The notes beneath the pieces are model-generated. The model worked only from the letters and a program-made list of their open reading frames with translations, ran no database searches and was not told where the DNA came from. The position numbers were made by a program, and so were the translations under genes. 64,000 nucleotides of DNA from CBDHDJ01 sp965261645 (lineage in GTDB: Bacteria > Pseudomonadota > Alphaproteobacteria > SHVV01): positions 290,277-354,276 of the forward strand of contig CBDHDJ010000001.1 in the NCBI GenBank assembly GCA_965261645.1, written 5' to 3'. Every line of letters begins with the position of its first letter. Positions within the stretch are counted from its first letter, which is position 1. Shown here in pieces: positions 38,064 to 47,797 of the stretch.

Positions 38064-38137
38064 TAGCGGATAGTTTAGCGGTGGAACTCCCGGCTCTGAC
38101 CCGGGCGACCCTGGTTTGAATCCAGACCCCCAGCCCA
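38064..38137 (+). pseudogene. tRNA-Gln(CUG)-like relic
   Basis: The D-stem (GTT...AAC), a perfect anticodon stem (CCCGG/CCGGG) with loop CTCTGAC (anticodon CTG), and a T-arm (CTGG-TTTGAAT-CCAG) fold well, and the 3' end reads CCCCAG then CCCA in place of CCCCAGCCA. The 5' acceptor strand (TAGCGGA) does not pair properly with the 3' strand, and the T-loop has T in place of C56. I read this as a degenerate tRNA-Gln gene; a covariance search would settle it. Confidence 0.5.
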
Positions 38138-38262
38138 TCCTCCGCTTGCCGTCGAGATGATAATTTTCTGCGAAATCAGGCAAGACGTCACCTTCCGCTC
38201 GCGTTCACCAAGCCGCCGTTGGGTGATCGCACGACGTCGGCTGATGACCCGGAGCCGACGTC
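38131..38262 (+). repeat. ~135-bp imperfect direct repeat, copy 2
   Basis: Second copy of the unit at 36821-36957, in the same orientation. Its similarity begins at the 3' end of the tRNA-like relic (CAGCC). Confidence 0.75.
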
Positions 38263-38332
38263 AGCCGAAGTGAATAGTGAAGCCACAGCCAATGGTCTCG
38301 AAATCTACGCGTGGCGGCTATACAGTGGCGCA

Positions 38333-38577
38333 ATGGACATCGACCATGTAGTGCTGTGGGTTGAAAGCCCGAAACGAGCGCTCGAGTTCTATGTAGACGT
38401 CCTCGGCCCTAGCACCCGTGCGGGCGCAGGACTTCGAGGAGGGTAAGGCGGGCTTCCCGAGCGTTCGCGTTAACCAGACGACGATTCTCGATCTGATGGA
38501 CCGGAGCAATGTAGCGGTCGTACGGGAGTTCACTGGGGGCGACGACAGGGTTGGAGCGCCCATCAATTGTCTGACGT
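38333..38577 (+). pseudogene. VOC/glyoxalase-family protein, frameshifted and cut by IS3
   Basis: Starts MDIDHVVLWVESPKRALEFY, then VDVLG, typical of vicinal-oxygen-chelate domains with the metal ligand His at position 5. One extra C in the CCC at 38405-38408 shifts the frame; the shifted frame continues APVRAQDFEEGKAGFPSVRV, NQTTILDLMDRSN. Similarity stops at IS3 copy 2, leaving about 80 of the usual 130 residues. Not functional. Confidence 0.75.
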
Positions 38578-38654
38578 CAGCGCCTTTGGGACAAATTGAG
38601 GTAATTGCATACCGGAGGATTTCTGTCTCATCGTAGTGACCGAAGGGAACGAAG

Positions 38655-39029
38655 ATGAGACAGAAATCAATGAGCAAGAACGACCCGGCGGATGGAACGG
38701 TTCGGGATATTCGCCGCAAGACACGCAAGCAGTATACGGCTGAGGAGAAGATCCGGATCGTGGTGTCGGGCCTGCGCGGCGAGGAGAGCATCGCCGCCTT
38801 GTGCCGCCGCGAGGGCATCGCCGAGGGTCTGTATTACAGCTGGTCGAAAGAGTTTTTGGAAGCGGGCAAGAAGCGGCTCGCCGGCGACACCGGGCGCCAA
38901 GCGACCTCGGGCGAGGTTAAAGGCCTGCGCCAGGAGATGCGCGACTTGAAGGAGTTGGTCGCCGAACTTTCGCTGGAGAACCGGCTTCTCAAAAAAAACA
39001 TGATCGGGCATGGGGGAGACGAGGAATGA
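38655..39029 (+). CDS. IS3-family transposase OrfA
   Basis: 124 residues, same sequence as the OrfA at 9544-9918: helix-turn-helix (KIRIVVSGLRGEESIAALCR) and C-terminal coiled coil. Its stop overlaps the OrfB start (ATGA at 39026-39029). Intact, but its OrfB partner is disrupted. Confidence 0.9.
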   Translation: MRQKSMSKNDPADGTVRDIRRKTRKQYTAEEKIRIVVSGLRGEESIAALCRREGIAEGLYYSWSKEFLEAGKKRLAGDTGRQATSGEVKGLRQEMRDLKELVAELSLENRLLKKNMIGHGGDEE

Positions 39030-39595
39030 GGTATCCCGCATCCGAGAAGCTGGAGATCATCCGCCTGGTCGAGCAGTCCCACCTGGGCGTCGGGTCCACT
39101 TTGGACAAGCTGGGCATTCCGAAGACCACCTTTTATCGCTGGTACGATCGCTTTCTGGCCTTTGGCGACGCCGGTCTTGAGGATCGCAACAGCAGCCCAG
39201 GCCGGGTGTGGAACCGGATCCCGGATGATGTCCGGGGGCAGATCATCGATCTTGCCCTGGAGGAGACGCAACTGTCGCCCCGGGAACTGGCCGTCAGGTT
39301 TACGGACACCAGGGGCTACTTTGTCTCGGAAGCCTCGGTTTACCGGCTTCTCAAGGCCCACGACCTGATCACCAGCCCCGCTTTCGTGGTCATCAAGGCA
39401 GCCGATGAGTTCCGCGACAAGACCACGGCGCCGAACCAGCTGTGGCAGACCGACTTCACCTATCTCAAGGTCATCGGCTGGGGCTGGTTTTACCTGTCGA
39501 CCATCCTGGACGACTATTCCCGCTACATCATTGCTTGGAAGCTCTGCACCAACATGACGGCGGACGATGTGACGGCAACACTGAAGTTGGCGCTA

Positions 39596-40659
39596 GAGCA
39601 TTTTCTGAGCTGACGGATTCTTTTTGGGATTCCCATGGGATCGAATTTCTGATTCAAGATGTGGGCTGGTGGAGGAGGCCAGCCTGCATGACGAAACCTC
39701 TTTCCAATGATCTTCGAGAACGGCTTGTATCGGCGGTTGACAGCGGCCTGTCGCGGCGCTCGGCGGCGCGCCGCTTTGGGGTTGCGGCCTCGACGGCGAT
39801 CAACGGCGATCAAATGGGTGAATCGGTGGCGGCGGACGGGCGATGTCGGGCCTAGGCCGCAAGGCGGTAACCACCGCTCGCACCGGATCGAGGCCCATGC
39901 CGAGGAAATCCTGGCGCTGGTTGACGAGACGCCGGACATCACCTTGGGCGAGATCGCGGCACACCTGGACGCGGGGCATGGCTTGACGGTGGCCCAAAGC
40001 ACGGTCTGGCGGCTGCTCGACCGGCACGGCATGACGTTCAAAAAAAACCGCGCACGCCTGCGAGCAACAGCGAGCTGACGTCCTGCGCCGCCGGCAGGCC
40101 TGGTTCGACGCCCAACCCGATCTGAAGCCCGAGCGGCTGGTGTTCATTGACGAGACCGGCGCTTCGACCAAGATGGCCCGGCGTTACGGCCGGGCGCCAC
40201 GGGGCGAGCGTTGCCAAGCACCGGTGCCTCATGGACACTGGAAGACGACGACCTTCGTTGGCGCGCTCCGCCTTGAAGGCATGACCGCGCCCATGGTGCT
40301 CGACGGTGCCATGCATGGTGCCGCCTTCCTCGCTTATGTGGAGCAGGTCTTGGTCCCGACGCTCAAACCCGGCGATATCGTGGTGATGGATAACTTACCC
40401 GCCCACAAACCCATCGCCGTGCGCACGGCCATCGAAGTCGCCGCGGCAGAGTTGCGCTTCCTGCCGCCCTACAGCCCTGACTTTAACCCCATTGAAATGG
40501 CCTTCTCCAAGCTCAAGGCTTTCCTCAAAAAGACCGCCGCCCGAACCGTCGATGACCTCTGGGACGCCATCGCCCAAGGCATCGACACCTTCACACCAAC
40601 GGAATGCGAAAACTACTTCGCTGCTGCCGGCTATGACCGCAAATGATAGGAAAACGCTC
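39596..40659 (+). mobile_element. IS630-B copy 2 (1064 bp)
   Basis: Bordered by TA at 39594-39595 and 40660-40661. Ends GAGCATTTTCTGAGC and GAGCGTTTTCCTATC (complement). Confidence 0.94.
39688..40646 (+). pseudogene. IS630-B transposase with 10-bp duplication
   Basis: Same protein as at 20136-21078 with a complete C-terminus (ECENYFAAAGYDRK). The catalytic frame is intact: VFIDETGASTKMARRYGR, VVMDNLPAHKP, YSPDFNPIEMAFSKLK. The N-terminal frame is broken by the same perfect 10-bp tandem duplication (CGGCGATCAA twice, 39794-39813), after which the frame continues KWVNRWRRTGDVGPRPQGG. An A7 run near 40041 (GMTFKK) is the usual family frameshift site. Both copies share the lesion, so it predates the last transposition. 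Confidence 0.82.
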
Positions 40660-40671
40660 TAGAAGCCTCAG

Positions 40672-42116
40672 CAGCCCGTTGATTAAGTGGCTTTTTCCGG
40701 CTCTCACTCCCAGATGAGGAATGCGGCGGCGAAAGCCGTCTGGCCGCTTTGCGAGCCCCCCCGTGCCACCAGCATGGCCCCGGTGGGCGTGAGCAGAACG
40801 AAAATACCGCCATATCCGCCCGCCACGGCCTCCCGCGGGGTGCCGGCGCCGATGAGCTGGCGCATCAGTAACGATAGATTGTGGCCGGCGACGTGGAGCA
40901 GGTATCGCTTGTGCACATTCTCTCGCCCGCGCAGCCAGGTTCGTCGCATGCCGCCTCGATCGAGGTTGTGGGCAAAGCAGCGCTCGACGATCTCGGCGCG
41001 CAGCTTGAAGGCCTCGCGGGCGACCCCGGACTTGAGCCGCGCACGGTTATTGGTGACCGCGCGCCGCGCCGCCTCATCACCGTGCCAGCGCGAAAAGCCG
41101 GTCTGCTTGGGCGCCGCGATCCGGGTCTTCCAGGGACTGTCGTTCAGAGCCCTCAAGACCGCCCGTGAGTGATAACCTTTGTCGGCGACGCATTCGGCCG
41201 GGTCCTCCGATGTCGGTGCCGCATCCACCGCCTCGAGGTTTGCCTCGGCCTTCGCCAGGGTCTTGGAAAGCGTCGTGGTGTCGCCCCTCATCGGCCGGGT
41301 GCAGCTCGGCCGCCACCACCGCGCCGGTGTCCAGATCCACCGCGTGCTCGGGCTTGTAGGCCAGATGCGTCGTGCCGTCCTTCATCTTGGTGATCTTGGC
41401 CTCGGGGTCGCTCTTCGAAACCCAATCCGTGTTGGAAAGCTTCTTGCCCTTGCGCTTCCGGTCCAGACGCGCCAGGTCCTCGGCCGTGGGTGTCTCGACC
41501 CCGCTTTCCCGGGCCAGACGCTCCAGCATCTCCCGGTAGCCTTCGCCGTTGTCGCGCCGCACGATGTTCCGCAGCGCCGCGTTGGCCTCCATGGTCGAGG
41601 CATCGACGCCGATGCGCTCGCCCTTGATCAGCCCCGCCTCGGCGATCAGCACCAGAACCCAGTCGAAGACCGCCGCGTGGACTTCATGGGGCAGGCGCGT
41701 GCGGCTCCGTGACAGCCAGGAATGGTCCGGTACCCGATCACGGCTCCCCAGTCGCAGGAACGCCCGCAGCGAAAGCGAGTCCGAGCAGCGCCACTCCAGA
41801 CCGCGCTCGCTGTCGATGCCCTCAAAGTAGCCCACCAGGTGCATCCGGAAATAGCGCCCGGGCGGCACCGAGGGCGCGCCCATCCGGACCGCGTAATAAG
41901 GCCGGCAGCTCGCCTCGGCAAAGGCGTCGAAGCCGCCCTCGATCAGCACCGACTGCAAGCGGTCATAAAACACATGACCCGGAGAGCGCGGCATCTCCGA
42001 CCAGCTCACCATCAGGTCCCCCTGACCATCCTTCTGCCGTCCCATCGCCATCGGCAAATCCCCCTGCAAATCAGGGAACCAGAGAATCAGACGGCGCCGA
42101 CTTAATCAACGGGCTG
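40672..42116 (-). mobile_element. ISX copy 3
   Basis: Bordered by TCAG direct repeats (40668-40671 and 42117-42120), 8 bp beyond the IS630-B target site. Length 1445 bp because of one extra C. Confidence 0.95.
40704..42051 (-). pseudogene. ISX transposase, frameshifted
   Basis: As the transposase at 16441-17787, but CCCC replaces CCC at about 41283-41286, shifting the frame after LHPADEG. The upstream part retains GVDASTMEAN; the downstream part retains VADKGYHSRAVL in another frame. Inactive unless the indel is a sequencing error. Confidence 0.88.
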
Positions 42117-42593
42117 TCAGGCTGCAATCGCGCCAATGTCGTCCACAAGCCGAAGCTGCTCAGCGACAACGGCTCGTCCTATATCTCCGGCGATCTGGCT
42201 GAATGGCTCGAGGACCACGGTATGGATCACGTTCGGGGCGCACCGTATCACCCGCAAACCCAGGGCAAGATCGAGCGCTGGCATCAAACGCTGAAGAACC
42301 GGATCCTGCTTGAAAATTATTATCTACCCGGCGATCTCGAAAACCAGATCAGCGCCTTCGTCGATCACTACAACAACCAACGCTACCACGAGAGCATCGG
42401 CAACGTAACTCCAGCCGACGCCTACTTTGGACGCCACACCGCCATCATCGAAAAGAGAAAAAAGATCAAAAAACTAACCCCCCAAAACCGCCGCTTGAAC
42501 CATCAAAGCCAAGCGGCTTAACATCAAACAAAGATGAGCCAGATCCTCCCTATGAAACACGCTCAACAGTCCCATTTGTTTTGATGACGGACA

Positions 42594-42707
42594 GTGGCTA
42601 TTAGCGGGCAGCCAAGTGCCGGGTTTAGCTGTCTGCTGCGACTCGGCCAGCAGCGATCGCACGCCGCAGCACGCACACGCGCTGCTGCTGGAATACCACT
42701 CGCATAA
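42594..42707. other. short unrecognised remnant between elements
   Basis: 114 bp between IS3 copy 2 and ISX copy 4; nothing recognised. It does not continue the glyoxalase gene interrupted at 38577. Confidence 0.5.
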
Positions 42708-44151
42708 CAGCCCGTTGATTAAGTCGGCGCCGTCTGATTCTCTGGTTCCCTGATTTGCAGGGGGATTTGCCGATGGCGATGGGACGGCAGAAGGATGGTC
42801 AGGGGGACCTGATGGTGAGCTGGTCGGAGATGCCGCGCTCTCCGGGTCATGTGTTTTATGACCGCTTGCAGTCGGTGCTGATCGAGGGCGGCTTCGACGC
42901 CTTTGCCGAGGCGAGCTGCCGGCCTTATTACGCGGTCCGGATGGGCGCGCCCTCGGTGCCGCCCGGGCGCTATTTCCGGATGCACCTGGTGGGCTACTTT
43001 GAGGGCATCGACAGCGAGCGCGGTCTGGAGTGGCGCTGCTCGGACTCGCTTTCGCTGCGGGCGTTCCTGCGACTGGGGAGCCGTGATCGGGTACCGGACC
43101 ATTCCTGGCTGTCACGGAGCCGCACGCGCCTGCCCCATGAAGTCCACGCGGCGGTCTTCGACTGGGTTCTGGTGCTGATCGCCGAGGCGGGGCTGATCAA
43201 GGGCGAGCGCATCGGCGTCGATGCCTCGACCATGGAGGCCAACGCGGCGCTGCGGAACATCGTGCGGCGCGACAACGGCGAAGGCTACCGGGAGATGCTG
43301 GAGCGCCTGGCCCGGGAAAGCGGGGTCGAGACACCCACGGCCGAGGACCTGGCGCCTCTGGACCGGAAGCGCAAGGGCAAGAAGCTTTCCAACACGGATT
43401 GGGTTTCGAAGAGCGACCCCGAGGCCAAGATCACCAAGATGAAGGACGGCACGACGCATCTGGCCTACAAGCCCGAGCACGCGGTGGATCTGGACACCGG
43501 CGCGGTGGTGGCGGCCGAGCTGCACCCGGCCGATGAGGGCGACACCACGACGCTTTCCAAGACCCTGGCGAAGGCCGAGGCAAACCTCGAGGCGGTGGAT
43601 GCGGCACCGACATCGGAGGACCCGGCCGAATGCGTCGCCGACAAAGGTTATCACTCACGGGCGGTCTTGAGGGCTCTGAACGACAGTCCCTGGAAGACCC
43701 GGATCGCGGCGCCCAAGCAGACCGGCTTTTCGCGCTGGCACGGTGATGAGGCGGCGCGGCGCGCGGTCACCAATAACCGTGCGCGGCTCAAGTCCGGGGT
43801 CGCCCGCGAGGCCTTCAAGCTGCGCGCCGAGATCGTCGAGCGCTGCTTTGCCCACAACCTCGATCGTGGCGGCATGCGACGAACCTGGCTGCGCGGGCGA
43901 GAGAATGTGCACAAGCGATACCTGCTCCACGTCGCCGGCCACAATCTATCGTTACTGATGCGCCAGCTCATCGGCGCCGGCACCCCGCGGGAGGCCGTGG
44001 CGGGCGGATATGGCGGTATTTTCGTTCTGCTCACGCCCACCGGGGCCATGCTGGTGGCACGGGGGGGCTCGCAAAGCGGCCAGACGGCTTTCGCCGCCGC
44101 ATTCCTCATCTGGGAGTGAGAGCCGGAAAAAGCCACTTAATCAACGGGCTG
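42708..44151 (+). mobile_element. ISX copy 4
   Basis: 1444 bp, complete ends. Flanks ATAA and TTAA differ, so there is no clean target duplication. Confidence 0.92.
42773..44119 (+). CDS. ISX transposase
   Basis: Intact 448-residue copy. Shares with copy 5 the Pro variant after AEDLA (CCT for CGT), which groups copies 4 and 5 as a sub-lineage. Confidence 0.9.
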   Translation: MAMGRQKDGQGDLMVSWSEMPRSPGHVFYDRLQSVLIEGGFDAFAEASCRPYYAVRMGAPSVPPGRYFRMHLVGYFEGIDSERGLEWRCSDSLSLRAFLRLGSRDRVPDHSWLSRSRTRLPHEVHAAVFDWVLVLIAEAGLIKGERIGVDASTMEANAALRNIVRRDNGEGYREMLERLARESGVETPTAEDLAPLDRKRKGKKLSNTDWVSKSDPEAKITKMKDGTTHLAYKPEHAVDLDTGAVVAAELHPADEGDTTTLSKTLAKAEANLEAVDAAPTSEDPAECVADKGYHSRAVLRALNDSPWKTRIAAPKQTGFSRWHGDEAARRAVTNNRARLKSGVAREAFKLRAEIVERCFAHNLDRGGMRRTWLRGRENVHKRYLLHVAGHNLSLLMRQLIGAGTPREAVAGGYGGIFVLLTPTGAMLVARGGSQSGQTAFAAAFLIWE

Positions 44152-44288
44152 TTAAGGTGCCCGCGCCCGAACCTCGCCGCCGCGAGACAGGGCGTCATTG
44201 GAGCTTTGTAGCGGACCATCGCGGAGCAGCCCTGCCCTATGTCCGATGACTGGATACCGAGGCCGTCCCGCAGCATGAGCATTGCTGC

Positions 44289-45164
44289 ATGAGTCCGGTT
44301 CTGTGGGGCGCGCTCACAGCGCTCGCGTTCGGCACCAGCAGCTTCATGGCGCGTATTGTCGGGCGCGCCATCGGCCCGCTCCCTTCAATACTGGGCAATT
44401 TTACGATCGGTGCGATGGTCGTGGTGCTGTGGTTCGTGATCACGGGCGATCCCATCCTGTGGCGGCCGGACGGCCTTCATTGGCTGCTGGCCGTCGCGGC
44501 GGGGTTCACCATCGGAACGTTGTTGTTTTACGTCGCGTTGATCCGTGGCCCGGTATCGGTCGTCGCCCCCCTCGCCGCCAGCTACCCGGTGTTTGTGATC
44601 GCCGGCGTGCTGTTGCTCGGAATATATCCGTCTGCCATCCAGTGGGCGGCAATGGCCCTCGTCATGCCTGGGGTATGGATCGTCGCTCGCAGCGGGCGCA
44701 AGGCCGCCGCGGAGGAGCCAACCGGCGTGGGCGGGCTCCCCCTCACCATCACGATTACGTTGGTTGCGACCCTGGTCCTCAGCAGCGGAATCATGACGGG
44801 GCGTGAAGCCTCCGCGATCTATGGGCCAATGCAATCGATCCTCGCGGTCCGCGTCTTCGGCGTTGCCATATTGCTGGCGATCGTAGCGGGTGCGCTACTC
44901 TTCCGTCGCACCAATATCCACTTTCCATTGCGCTGGTGGCCCGCGCTCGTGGTCATGGGGGTACTGGACGTGGGCGCCGTGCTTGCCCTCGTGATCGCCA
45001 CCCAAGGCGATGGGGCCGCACTCGGGGCCGTCGCGAGTTCGCCCTACGCCGTCATCACCGTACTGCTCGCATGGATCATCCTCCGCGAACCGATACCGCT
45101 CCGGCAGTGGGGCGGCATTGCGTTGGTGGTCGTCGGGGTCGGCATCCTCGTCGGCAGCAATTAA
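44289..45164 (+). CDS. EamA/DMT-family transporter 2
   Basis: 291 residues, about ten membrane helices: VLWGALTALAFGTSSFMARI, WLLAVAAGFTIGTLLFYVAL, RGPVSVVAPLAASYPVFVIA, and ASSPYAVITVLLAWIILREP near the end. A paralogue of the 36979-37842 protein. ATG 44289 gives the same start (MSPVLWG against MNPALWG). It probably exports or imports a small metabolite through the inner membrane; substrate unknown. The frame is intact although it sits between ISX copy 4 and IS630-A copy 2. Confidence 0.88.
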   Translation: MSPVLWGALTALAFGTSSFMARIVGRAIGPLPSILGNFTIGAMVVVLWFVITGDPILWRPDGLHWLLAVAAGFTIGTLLFYVALIRGPVSVVAPLAASYPVFVIAGVLLLGIYPSAIQWAAMALVMPGVWIVARSGRKAAAEEPTGVGGLPLTITITLVATLVLSSGIMTGREASAIYGPMQSILAVRVFGVAILLAIVAGALLFRRTNIHFPLRWWPALVVMGVLDVGAVLALVIATQGDGAALGAVASSPYAVITVLLAWIILREPIPLRQWGGIALVVVGVGILVGSN

Positions 45165-45309
45165 CCGCGCCTGAGCGAGGCCTGCTGATCGTTAGGGCCG
45201 ACCAGGGCCACCCGAGCGTTTGTCCCGCGTGATCACGAGTCCGGCGCAGCGAGGCGGCCGGGTGGCGCTCGAGCCCTTCGCGCCGCAAGGGAGGTAGTGA
45301 AGGAGGTAA

Positions 45310-46470
45310 TACCAACGGCACTAATTATTGACCTGAAATCGCCCAATCTCTCATTCCGATGGACATGATCGTCTCGGGCTGGTCGATTAGTTTGTTCCAG
45401 GCTTGGCAACCGGCCTCGATGATGGCGTCGTAATCTTCGAAGACGCGGTTAGAGAGCCAATTCTGGCGGAGGTATTGCCAGATGTTCTCGACCGGGTTCA
45501 GCTCGGGCGAGCGCGATGGCAGCAGGATGATGGTGAGGTTCTTGGGGACCTTGAGCTGGTCGGTGCTGTGCCACCCGGCGCGGTCCATCAGGACGACGCC
45601 ATGGGCCTTGGCGGCGACGTTGCAGCTGATCTCGTCGAGATGCATCTGCATGGCGGCTGTGTTGGCGAAGGGGAGCATGAGAGCGGCACCCTTGGCTCCC
45701 ATGGGACAGATTGCGCCAAAGAGGTAGGCGTTCGTGTAGCGCTGATCGGCGGGCAGGCGTGGCCTTGTTCCCTTCTTCGCCCAAATGCGCACACGCCCGT
45801 TCTTCTGTCCCAGCCTGGCCTCGTCTTGGAACCAGATCTCGACCCGCTTGGTCTTGGGCAGACCGGCTAGGTGGGCAGCGAGCGTGCGGGGGAAGTTTTT
45901 TTGAACGCCTCGATCACCCGCTGGTCCTGCTTGGGGTGCTGCGGCCGGGCGCTGATGTGGGAGAAGGACAGCGCGACGAGAAGGTCGGAGATCGCCCGCT
46001 CGCTATAGATCACGCCAAAGCGTTCTTCGATCACCCGTTTCAGGTCAACCCGCCGCCAGCGAACCACACCGTCAATCTTTGGATCGGGGCCCGTTTCGAC
46101 GATCACCGACAGTTCGCCCATCTGCTCGTCGGTCAAGAGCCGGGGGCGGCCCGCACCGGGACGGTTCTTCAAGCCGTCTGCCCCTTCATCGTTGAAGCGG
46201 TGCGCCCAGTCTCTCAGCGTCTGGCGATCCATGCCGCCGACCTTAGCGGCTTCCGCTCGGCTCATGCCGTCGTAAACCGCCGCCAAGGCCAAAAGCCGGC
46301 GAACTTGGCGGGGATCGCGACTGTGCTTGGCCAAACACCGGAGCTCAATGCTGTCGTAGTCGTCCCGAAGAGCAATGCATACTGACATGGCGAATCTCCT
46401 TCGCCAGCCTTGAATCACATCCAGCCCAAAAAGGGAATCCCTTGCGAGTCAGAATTTTGCGCCGTTGGTA
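45310..46470 (-). mobile_element. IS630-A copy 2 (1161 bp)
   Basis: Complete copy with CCAACGGC ends next to TA, minus orientation. Confidence 0.92.
45325..46388 (-). CDS. IS630-family transposase, -1 frameshift
   Basis: Same arrangement as 5977-7040: frame A from 46388, A7 slip site at 45896-45902, and catalytic frame B to 45325 ending MRDWAISGQ. Complete. Confidence 0.88.
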
Positions 46471-46540
46471 TAATGCCTAGGGACCGCGCCCCGACCCTGC
46501 TGCGAGATAGGGCCGCATCGTGAGCTCTGGCGGGGGTCCG

Positions 46541-46726
46541 TCAGACGACGATGTCGACCTTGACGCCGCGGCCTTCACCTGCATCCGCCTCATACGTCGA
46601 CGCCTTCTCTTCGGCGAGAGCGGTTTCCTTTTCCGCGACGGCTTCGACCTTGTGAGCGTTACCGCCGTTGCCCTGCGCGTTCTGGGTCCGAATCGCCGCG
46701 AGGGACGCCAATCCTCCAATCTCCAT
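46541..46726 (-). CDS. small hypothetical protein (61 aa)
   Basis: Begins MEIGGLASLAAIRTQNAQGN with an AAGGA sequence nine bases upstream, and continues KVEAVAEKETALAEEKASTY as a charged helix. No family recognised. It lies alone in the 286-bp gap between IS630-A copies 2 and 3, which are in the same orientation. Confidence 0.5.
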   Translation of the reverse strand: MEIGGLASLAAIRTQNAQGNGGNAHKVEAVAEKETALAEEKASTYEADAGEGRGVKVDIVV

Positions 46727-47797
46727 GAACCTATCCTTTCCGTTCCTGAGAAGTTATACCAACGGCACTAATTATTGACCTGAAATCGCCCAATCTCTCA
46801 TTCCGGTGGACATGATCGTCTCGGGCTGGTCGATTAGTTTGTTCCAGGCTTGGCAACCGGCCTCGATGATGGCGTCGTAATCTTCGAAGACGCGGTTAGA
46901 GAGCCAATTCTGGCGGAGGTATTGCCAGATGTTCTCGACCGGGTTCAGCTCGGGCGAGCGCGATGGCAGCAGGATGATGGTGAGGTTCTTGGGGACCTTG
47001 AGCTGGTCGGTGCTGTGCCACCCGGCGCGGTCCATCAGGACGACGCCATGGGCCTTGGCGGCGACGTTGCAGCTGATCTCGTCGAGATGCATCTGCATGG
47101 CGGCTGTGTTGGCGAAGGGGAGCATGAGAGCGGCACCCTTGGCTCCCATGGGACAGATTGCGCCAAAGAGGTAGGCGTTCGTGTAGCGCTGATCGGCGGG
47201 CAGGCGTGGCCTTGTTCCCTTCTTCGCCCAAATGCGCACACGCCCGTTCTTCTGTCCCAGCCTGGCCTCGTCTTGGAACCAGATCTCGACCCGCTTGGTC
47301 TTGGGCAGACCGGCTAGGTGGGCAGCGAGCGTGCGGGGGAAGTTTTTTTGAACGCCTCGATCACCCGCTGGTCCTGCTTGGGGTGCTGCGGCCGGGCGCT
47401 GATGTGGGAGAAGGACAGCGCGACGAGAAGGTCGGAGATCGCCCGCTCGCTATAGATCACGCCAAAGCGTTCTTCGATCACCCGTTTCAGGTCAACCCGC
47501 CGCCAGCGAACCACACCGTCAATCTTTGGATCGGGGCCCGTTTCGACGATCACCGACAGTTCGCCCATCTGCTCGTCGGTCAAGAGCCGGGGGCGGCCCG
47601 CACCGGGACGGTTCTTCAAGCCGTCTGCCCCTTCATCGTTGAAGCGGTGCGCCCAGTCTCTCAGCGTCTGGCGATCCATGCCGCCGACCTTAGCCCGGAT
47701 TTCTCACCTGAGAGTTACCCGGATTCTGAATATCTATTGGAACCAGGCGTTTAGAGGGATTTTCAGGGACCGTTAAAAATACACGGTGTTTTTCGGA

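Larger units (their letters stand above)
39026..42521 (+). pseudogene. IS3-family transposase OrfB, interrupted by two elements
   Basis: The 5' part (39026-39595) encodes MRYPASEKLEIIRLVEQSHL through WQTDFTYLKVIG to ATLKLALE; the 3' part (42121-42521) carries LLSDNGSSYISGDLAEWLED and GKIERWHQTLKNR and ends at TAA 42519-42521. Removing both insertions and their duplications (TA and TCAG) restores the contiguous frame seen in copy 1 across GCGCTAGAAGCCTCAGGCTG. This copy lacks the amber codon of copy 1. Confidence 0.88.
38578..42593 (+). mobile_element. IS3-family copy 2, carrying IS630-B and ISX
   Basis: Ends match copy 1 (8494-10005). Two elements interrupt orfB: IS630-B copy 2 at 39596 and ISX copy 3 at 40672. 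No target repeat is seen at the outer ends (AAT against GTG). Confidence 0.88.

Noticed and set aside
16408..44155. Inversion between ISX copies 1 and 4 (opposite orientation, both with a TTAA flank)
   Set aside because: The remaining flanks would have to match after inversion but read ATAG and ATAA, and TTAA is palindromic and frequent, so the case is weak.
44152..44251. Possible continuation of the sigma factor gene after ISX copy 4
   Set aside because: The joined frame stays open for about 30 codons but the sequence is Pro/Arg-rich and not like a sigma C-terminus.
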